Shown piece by piece: positions 59,044 through 64,000 of a stretch of 64,000 nt of DNA. Every line of letters starts with the position of its first letter. The stretch's first letter is position 1. Source of the stretch: a bacterium (lineage in GTDB: Bacteria > UBP6 > UBA1177 > JAKLFG01); contig JAKLIW010000012.1 of the NCBI GenBank assembly GCA_022709425.1, positions 26,128 through 90,127 on the forward strand, given 5' to 3'. Below the pieces are notes generated by a model that saw only the letters and a program-made list of their open reading frames with translations, made no database searches and was not told where the DNA came from. The position numbers and the translations under genes are program-made.

Positions 59044-59214
59044 GGTGATTTCTCCTCATAGCGAAACCATGTTCATAGACCAGCGTGGAGAGAGAGTATA
59101 CACAAAGAGCGCTAATTTCCACAAAAATCTATACAGTTGTGTCGAAAGAGGGGCGTTATTCTTGAATTTATTCGCTTTTCGATTAGTATGCCGCGACTTA
59201 TTAGGGGGGCAAAA

Positions 59215-60576
59215 GTGTTCAAAGCGCGGACCGCGCGACTCGACATCACCGGCGGGCCGGTGCGCGAAACGCTACTGAGGCTCGCCCTGCCGGTCATCGT
59301 GCTCAACATCCTCAAGGCGGGTTACAACATCGTCGACATGTTCTGGATCGGGCGGCTCGGCGCCGATTATCTGGCGGGCGTTTCCGGTTCGGTATTTCTC
59401 GTGTGGGCCATACACGGGCTCTCGCATCTGATCACCACCGGCATTACGGCCGGAGTGTCGCGCAACGCCGGCGAAGGACGTGAGGATCTCGCGGCGATGA
59501 ATGCCGGCCGGTCTCTTCTGCACACCGTCTGGGTCGGCTTGCTGATCACGCTGTTGGTCTATCCGCTGGCGCCCCTCCTCATCAGATATGTCGGCATGTC
59601 GGCGGTCGCCACCGTAGCGGGCATCCAGTATCTCGAGGTCATGGCGGCCTTCACCGTGGTCATCTTCCTAATGTTCTCTCTCCATTCCATCATGATAGCG
59701 CGCGGCGATACGGTGATGCCGGTGCGGGTCTACGGCGCCACCTTCGTACTCAATATCGTCCTTTCCCCCGTACTCATGTTTGGGATCGGTCCCTTTCCGC
59801 GACTCGAGACGCGCGGCGCCGCCTACGCGACGATCGTTTCCTATCTGGTCGCCTGTCTCTGGTTCTGGTGGCTGATGCGCCGTCGCGGCTGGGTCTCGTT
59901 CCGGGGCGCCGGTCTGCCCGGGATCATACCGCTACGCCGTTATATTTCGCTCGGCTATCCCATCGCGTTGACCGGGATGATGTTCTCCTTCATCTATTTC
60001 TTCATCGCCAACGTGACGGCCCGCTTCGGTGACGCGGCGGTCGGCGCGATGGGGATCGGGCACCGAGTCGAATCGATCGCCTATTTCTTCTCGTTCGGTC
60101 TGGCGACCGGACTTTCCTCGTTCGTGGGGCAGAATATCGGCGCGGGCCGTCCCGAACGCGCGGTGGAGGCCACCCGCCACGCCCTGCGCGTGGTGGCTTT
60201 GCTTTCGCTCTTCTACACAGTGTTCACCATGGTCACGGCCCCCTTTCTCGTTTCCCTGTTCAACGATGAGCCGGGACTGGTCGCCTTCGGGGTCGCCTAT
60301 ATCTACATCGTGATGCCGGCGGAAGTATTGCAGTCACTGCTGATCGTCATTGAGGACGGCGCCTTTACCGGCGCCGGTTACACCCGGCCGAGCTTCACCG
60401 TCAGTCTCCCGATCACGCTGGCGCGGATACCGCTCGCGTGGTTTCTCGCCGTCTTCTGCGGCTTCGGCGCGGGCGGCATCTGGGCCACCATTGCGCTGAC
60501 TATGGCGCTCAACGCCTTTTTTTTCCTTGCGCTCTACCGGCGCGACGATTGGTTGAAGGTGAAGATCGTTTCTTAG
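59215..60576 (+). CDS. MATE-family multidrug/Na+ efflux transporter
   Basis: The chosen start is GTG 59215, because GGGGGG lies 4 nt before it, giving 453 residues; longer readings from 59137 or 59188 lack a ribosome site. The product has 12 predicted membrane helices in two MatE halves. The first contains ALPVIVLNILKAGYNIVDMF and WIGRLGADYLAGVSGSVFLV, the second LGYPIALTGMMFSFIYFFIA and LSSFVGQNIGAGRPERAVEA. It should export organic compounds or act as a cation antiporter; the substrate is unknown. The last 4 nt overlap the convergent uracil-DNA glycosylase gene. Confidence 0.92.
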   Translation: MFKARTARLDITGGPVRETLLRLALPVIVLNILKAGYNIVDMFWIGRLGADYLAGVSGSVFLVWAIHGLSHLITTGITAGVSRNAGEGREDLAAMNAGRSLLHTVWVGLLITLLVYPLAPLLIRYVGMSAVATVAGIQYLEVMAAFTVVIFLMFSLHSIMIARGDTVMPVRVYGATFVLNIVLSPVLMFGIGPFPRLETRGAAYATIVSYLVACLWFWWLMRRRGWVSFRGAGLPGIIPLRRYISLGYPIALTGMMFSFIYFFIANVTARFGDAAVGAMGIGHRVESIAYFFSFGLATGLSSFVGQNIGAGRPERAVEATRHALRVVALLSLFYTVFTMVTAPFLVSLFNDEPGLVAFGVAYIYIVMPAEVLQSLLIVIEDGAFTGAGYTRPSFTVSLPITLARIPLAWFLAVFCGFGAGGIWATIALTMALNAFFFLALYRRDDWLKVKIVS

Positions 60577-61292
60577 CCCTCGACCGGCAGGCCGAGGTAT
60601 GCCATGACCTTTTTCATGTCATCCCATGTGGGGCGCTTGAGATCGGGGGAACGCAGGAGCGCCGAAGGATGGTAGGTGACGAATACGCGAATGCCTTCGA
60701 ACTCGAAGTTCTTTTCGCGGGCGTCACGGATGGTCATCTTGTCATGACCGAGTAGATGTTCGAGCGCCGTTTTACCGAGCAGCACGATCGCTTCGGGGCG
60801 GACGATGGCGATCTGATTCTTCAGATAGCCGATACAGGCATCGGCCTCATCCTTGAAGGGGGCGCGGTTCTTCGGCGGACGGCATTTGACGATGTTCGCG
60901 ATGTAGACCGAATCGCGCGGTATCTTGAGCCCGTTTTCGATTATCTTGGTCAGGAGTTGACCGGCGCGACCGATGAACGGTATCCCTTGCAGGTCCTCGT
61001 CTTCGCCCGGTCCTTCGCCGATGAACAGGAGACGCGCTCTAACATCGCCGACGCCGAAGACGAGTTTGGTCCGCGTTTCGCTGAGTCGGCATTTCATACA
61101 GCCGGCGGTATCGCGGGCAAGGAGCGCCATCGCCGCCTCGGGGTCACCGCCCTGCATCGGCGGGGTGAACTGCGCCGTCGGAGCTACGGTGGGCGTCGAT
61201 TTCCGTACGAGCAGTTCTTTGGGCAGGAAGAAGGGACTGGTGGCATTCTGCCATGTAAGGAATTCTTTGACGCGCTGACGGGGATCGGTCAC
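60573..61292 (-). CDS. Family 4 uracil-DNA glycosylase
   Basis: The 239-residue product removes uracil from DNA and carries a 4Fe-4S cluster. A 60-residue Pro/Thr-rich N-terminal extension precedes CMKCRLSETRTKLVFG, which holds the first two cluster cysteines, LFIGEGPGEDEDLQGIPFIG (motif 1), YIANIVKCRPPKNRAPFKDE with the third cysteine, CIGYL with a likely fourth, and the motif 2 YHPSALLR. This is the thermophilic/anaerobe-type UDG also known in many phyla. It starts 4 nt inside the end of the HEAT-repeat gene (ATGA) and overlaps the MATE gene by 4 nt at its 3' end. Confidence 0.94.
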   Translation of the reverse strand: MTDPRQRVKEFLTWQNATSPFFLPKELLVRKSTPTVAPTAQFTPPMQGGDPEAAMALLARDTAGCMKCRLSETRTKLVFGVGDVRARLLFIGEGPGEDEDLQGIPFIGRAGQLLTKIIENGLKIPRDSVYIANIVKCRPPKNRAPFKDEADACIGYLKNQIAIVRPEAIVLLGKTALEHLLGHDKMTIRDAREKNFEFEGIRVFVTYHPSALLRSPDLKRPTWDDMKKVMAYLGLPVEG

Positions 61293-62806
61293 TGTTTTTT
61301 TCGGCCGTAGCGAAGGATGAACAGGTTATCCTCGAGCGCATTGGCGGCCTGTTCGCGGATCTTTTTATTGTCTTCTTCGGTGATGATCTTCTTGAGATAG
61401 GCCTGCACGCTCTTGTCGGCGATCTGCGCCAGAGCGTCGACCGCGATCGATTTGGCAAGAATCGATTTCTCGCGCTTGATGAAATCATACAGCGGTACGA
61501 TCCCCTCTTTTTTGTCGAGCGAACCGGTGGCGATGGCGGCGGTGGTGCGCACCTCTTCATTCTGTGATTCCTGCATCACCTTGATCAGGAATGGGAGCGA
61601 TTCTTCGTAACCATATTTGCCGAGGGTGGAAAGGATGATTTTTTTCCAAAAAAGGTTGTCGTTCTTCTCGAAAAGCGCGATAAGAACTGCGGCCGATTCT
61701 TTCGATTTGATGCGATCGAAGTAGGACGCGTACTCAATTTTGCGTTCGCTCGAATGTTCGCTGATGGAGGCGGCAAGAGCAAGTTCGATCAGGTCGGCCC
61801 CTTCGTATTCGGAGAGGGTGAGCAGTATCGATGATAGCCACTGCACATCCTCGGTGCTCAATTCTCGAGCGATGATCTTTTTCGTGTCGGGGGTATCCAA
61901 TTCGATGATGGTCTGCAAAAAGGCTTTCTTGTTGGACGCGGGGGCCTCTTCGGGGAAACATTCGCTCGACGCCGGGTTGTAGAGCTCCGCCGCTTTAAGT
62001 ATATCGGAAAGTTCGCGGACGCTTTCTTTCGCATCGGTGGTCGCGGCGCATTTCGCCGCGGCTATCTGTGCGTCTTGCGGGAGCGTCTTAAGCTTCGAAA
62101 GGACATTCTTTTTGAAAAAAAGATCGCCCATGACCTGCGCCGAAAACTTGACCGCAAGACAGCCGAGCATATCGGTTTGCGTCACCAATTTACCATATTC
62201 GGTTTCGTCTAGGCGAAGAGAAAGCTGGGCGGCGGAAGGGATGAGCGCCTTGAGAGAGTTGATCTCCTTGGCGGCGATATACTTTTTGAACAACTCTTGG
62301 AATTTTTCTTCGGTGGCCGGTTGAATACCGCCGGTCACCTTTTCGCGCGCCGCCGCAACGACCGTCTCGAACAGATCGAGATTGAACAATTGCCAGAAGT
62401 TGTTGTAGTAGGGAGTGCCCAGCGAGAAGTTGATTTTGTCGGACATGACCGGGACCGATATCGAATCGGGATGGAGCGCGAATGCGTCCCCATCTTTCTT
62501 GGCGATGAAGATGTACTGGGTGCGCGGTTGATAGCTGAAACGATGATTACGCCAGTATTTCTGGTTGTCTATTTCGGTAATGATCGTTTCGTCGGGCACC
62601 GAACCAAAGATATTCTTTATTCTGCGAACGCGTCCTTTGGTCTGACCGCCCTGCAGATATTCGCCGACGAAGATGACATCCGACTCAACGATCGACTTAA
62701 AGAATTGTGCCGTGTCGAAGGCATCGTTATCCTCTCCCGCGGTCAAGCCGGTCGGCAGAACGAGCATGGCGAGACAGGCAACGAAAAACAAACGGCGGAA
62801 CAGCAT
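61289..62806 (-). CDS. HEAT-repeat exported protein
   Basis: The 505-residue product starts at ATG 62806, after AGGAGGAG. A signal peptide is present (LFFVACLAMLVLPTGLTAG). The N-terminal region has IVESDVIFVGEYLQGGQTKG and a beta-rich section of about 130 residues, followed by helical sequence. The last 200 residues form HEAT-like repeats such as SAAVLIALFEKNDNLFWKKI, ILSTLGKYGYEESLPFLIKV and RTTAAIATGSLDKKEGIVPL. Such solenoids bind proteins. The function is unknown. The downstream uracil-DNA glycosylase is translationally coupled but not obviously related in function. Confidence 0.8.
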   Translation of the reverse strand: MLFRRLFFVACLAMLVLPTGLTAGEDNDAFDTAQFFKSIVESDVIFVGEYLQGGQTKGRVRRIKNIFGSVPDETIITEIDNQKYWRNHRFSYQPRTQYIFIAKKDGDAFALHPDSISVPVMSDKINFSLGTPYYNNFWQLFNLDLFETVVAAAREKVTGGIQPATEEKFQELFKKYIAAKEINSLKALIPSAAQLSLRLDETEYGKLVTQTDMLGCLAVKFSAQVMGDLFFKKNVLSKLKTLPQDAQIAAAKCAATTDAKESVRELSDILKAAELYNPASSECFPEEAPASNKKAFLQTIIELDTPDTKKIIARELSTEDVQWLSSILLTLSEYEGADLIELALAASISEHSSERKIEYASYFDRIKSKESAAVLIALFEKNDNLFWKKIILSTLGKYGYEESLPFLIKVMQESQNEEVRTTAAIATGSLDKKEGIVPLYDFIKREKSILAKSIAVDALAQIADKSVQAYLKKIITEEDNKKIREQAANALEDNLFILRYGRKKQ

Positions 62807-62851
62807 GTTACTCCTCCTGTTAGGCCTCATATCCCAAATCAAGGCGTTTTT

Positions 62852-62880
62852 ACATTAGTACAAAGAAACACCGTTGTCAA
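62852..62880 (-). promoter_or_regulatory. Promoter of the HEAT-repeat - uracil-DNA glycosylase pair
   Basis: Minus strand: perfect TTGACA, 17 nt spacer, TAATGT. Confidence 0.55.
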
Positions 62881-62959
62881 CCTTTATCGTTAAAATTTAT
62901 GGGTATACGGTTACCAACGATCCGTTTTGCGAACGGTAAGTGTCGGGAAAATGAATTTT

Positions 62960-62988
62960 TTGCTAAAATATACCTTTTGTTTTATCAT
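62960..62988 (+). promoter_or_regulatory. Promoter of the polyferredoxin - AOR operon
   Basis: TTGCTA, 17 nt spacer, TATCAT, 29 nt before the ATG at 63018, with AAGGAGGAGG in between. Confidence 0.55.
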
Positions 62989-63017
62989 AGCGGGTTTTTG
63001 TATAAGGAGGAGGTCGC

Positions 63018-63437
63018 ATGAAGCTCAAGGTGATCGATTCGCAGCGGTGTGTCGGATGCCAACTTTGCATGTTCGCCTGTTCGCGGCGTAGCGGTGTCGC
63101 CGGCCTTTCCAATTCCTGCATCGGCGTCAAATCGGCGGGCGGCATGTCGAAGGGATTCACCGTCATCGTTTGCCGGTCGTGTAAGAATCCGCCGTGCGCC
63201 CGGGCCTGCCCGGTCGATGCGCTTGAGATGAAGCCGACGGGCGGCGTAAAGCTCAAACCGGAGAAATGTATCGGGTGCGGCAACTGCAAAGGGGCCTGTA
63301 TCCTCCACGCCGTCTACTGGAACAACGAGGCGCAGAAACCGCTTATCTGCATCCAGTGCGGCATCTGCGCGAAATACTGCCCGCACGGCGTGCTCGAACT
63401 GCGGCAGGATGCAGGCAAAGAGGAGGTGCGGTCATGA
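63018..63437 (+). CDS. Four-cluster ferredoxin partner of aldehyde ferredoxin oxidoreductase
   Basis: The 139-residue product has 16 cluster cysteines in four CxxCxxCxxxC-type sets: [36 protein letters not shown] and [12 protein letters not shown]. This is the pattern of iron-sulfur electron-transfer subunits such as HycB or DmsB, expected to hold four 4Fe-4S clusters. It is cytoplasmic, with no signal. The gene overlaps the AOR start by 4 nt, so it is very probably the electron carrier for that tungsten enzyme. Its promoter and a strong ribosome site lie upstream. Confidence 0.93.
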   Translation: MKLKVIDSQRCVGCQLCMFACSRRSGVAGLSNSCIGVKSAGGMSKGFTVIVCRSCKNPPCARACPVDALEMKPTGGVKLKPEKCIGCGNCKGACILHAVYWNNEAQKPLICIQCGICAKYCPHGVLELRQDAGKEEVRS

Positions 63438-64000
63438 TACACGCCTACCCGACGAAGATACTCTACATCGACATGACCAAAAAGAGTTACAAGACGGTTG
63501 AGCGGCCGGAACTTTTTGCAAAGAACCTCGGCGGCACCGGCGCGGCGATAAAGCTGCTTGAAGAACATTGTCCCGCCGGGATCGATCCCTACGACCCCGC
63601 AGCGCCGCTGATATTCTCGGTCGGTCCGCTGACCGGTCTGTTCCCGCTTGCCTCCAAAACGGTCGCGATGTTCAAGTCGCCGCTGACCGGCAACCTCGGC
63701 GAAAGCCATGCCGGCGGCCGCGCCGCGCAGGCGATCCGCATGGCGGGCTACGGCGCCATCGTCATCACCGGCGCCTCCGAACTCCCGGTCTATGTGGCGA
63801 TCCACGGTTCGACGGTCCACTTCCGCGACGCGACCTCCATCTGGGGGATGAAAAGCCTCTTCACCGCCGGATCCATCATCCGCGCCGGAGAGGGCGGCGC
63901 CGGGGTCCGCTCCATCATCCGCATCGGCCGCGGCGGCGAGAACAAGGTCGCCTTCGGTTCGGCCACCACCGAGACCTATCGCCATTTCGGCCGTCTCGGG
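63434..64000 (+). CDS. Aldehyde ferredoxin oxidoreductase, N-terminal part
   Basis: 189 residues are present; the gene runs off the window. It begins [20 protein letters not shown] and shows the AOR N-terminal domain: [53 protein letters not shown] and [15 protein letters not shown], which bind the tungsto-bispterin cofactor. The ATG overlaps the polyferredoxin stop (ATGA). The enzyme oxidises aldehydes to acids with ferredoxin. Substrate choice cannot be read without the C-terminal part. Its presence with the fused Ior supports fermentation of amino acids, where aryl aldehydes arise. Confidence 0.93.
   Translation, partial: MIHAYPTKILYIDMTKKSYKTVERPELFAKNLGGTGAAIKLLEEHCPAGIDPYDPAAPLIFSVGPLTGLFPLASKTVAMFKSPLTGNLGESHAGGRAAQAIRMAGYGAIVITGASELPVYVAIHGSTVHFRDATSIWGMKSLFTAGSIIRAGEGGAGVRSIIRIGRGGENKVAFGSATTETYRHFGRLG

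Noticed and set aside
59137..59214. Longer start of the MATE transporter gene
   Set aside because: No ribosome site before 59137 or 59188; GGGGGG correctly precedes GTG 59215 and the extension is not membrane-protein-like.

Overview
The window looks like a chromosomal segment of a Gram-negative, probably anaerobic bacterium with an estimated GC content near 58-60 percent. The outer membrane is implied by BamD, Pal, a TonB-dependent receptor and more than a dozen lipoproteins. Anaerobic or low-redox metabolism is implied by a fused indolepyruvate:ferredoxin oxidoreductase, an aldehyde ferredoxin oxidoreductase with its polyferredoxin, and aerotolerance (Bat) genes. Many predicted lipoproteins carry long Asp/Glu-rich linkers ahead of beta-propeller, thrombospondin-type-3/vWA, leucine-rich or collagen-like domains. 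That style recalls myxobacterial and other deltaproteobacterial-grade genomes, but the sequence alone does not settle the phylum. No rRNA, tRNA, CRISPR array or transposase was seen. Many intergenic regions hold good sigma70-type promoters (TTGNNN, 16-17 nt, TANNNT), and these fixed several gene starts.

Layout. 1-3.9 kb: two acidic-linker lipoproteins; the second (TSP3-vWA) is split by an in-frame TAG. 3.9-7.2 kb: complete N-end-rule operon clpS-clpA-aat. 7.2-11.4 kb: an unknown polytopic protein, an FMN-binding lipoprotein and a receptor-L-type lipoprotein. 11.5-17.3 kb: batA-batB-batC-batD-batE-bamD, every junction overlapping by 4 nt. 17.4-18.9 kb: hutH with cysteine in place of the MIO serine. 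18.9-20.8 kb: a small insert holding an LRR lipoprotein and a RhuM-family gene, flanked by a 53-bp perfect direct repeat that contains the hutH promoter. 20.9-24.5 kb: Coa1-like protein, hypoxanthine-DNA glycosylase, rimO, a secreted protein and an HD protein. 24.6-25.9 kb: four tandem related small lipoproteins with promoter and terminator. 26-30.5 kb: cobalamin-riboswitch-controlled uptake locus (BtuB-type receptor, propeller lipoprotein, third lipoprotein).

30.6-38.9 kb: a DUF1566 lipoprotein, glgA, a nitronate monooxygenase/FabK-like enzyme, a sugar epimerase next to a polyprenyl-phosphate phosphoribosyltransferase-like UbiA protein, then a PEGA protein, two small proteins and an inositol-phosphatase-like enzyme in one operon. 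39-41.6 kb: small protein, rluD-type synthase, degenerate receiver protein with a PopZ-like tail, and ruvX. 41.6-45.3 kb: diguanylate cyclase, autoregulated tetR-pal-small protein, PilZ protein and pyrE. 45.5-48.2 kb: collagen-like/propeller lipoprotein. 48.3-52.9 kb: isocitrate/isopropylmalate-type dehydrogenase, two metallophosphoesterases and a YgjP-type peptidase. 52.9-62.8 kb: fused IorA-IorB, PlsC-like acyltransferase, esterase lipoprotein, coiled-coil protein, MATE transporter, family 4 uracil-DNA glycosylase and a HEAT-repeat protein. 63-64 kb: polyferredoxin and the start of an aldehyde ferredoxin oxidoreductase.

No gene-free stretch exceeds 300 bases. Most intergenic space is accounted for by promoters, the riboswitch, a terminator and short repeats.
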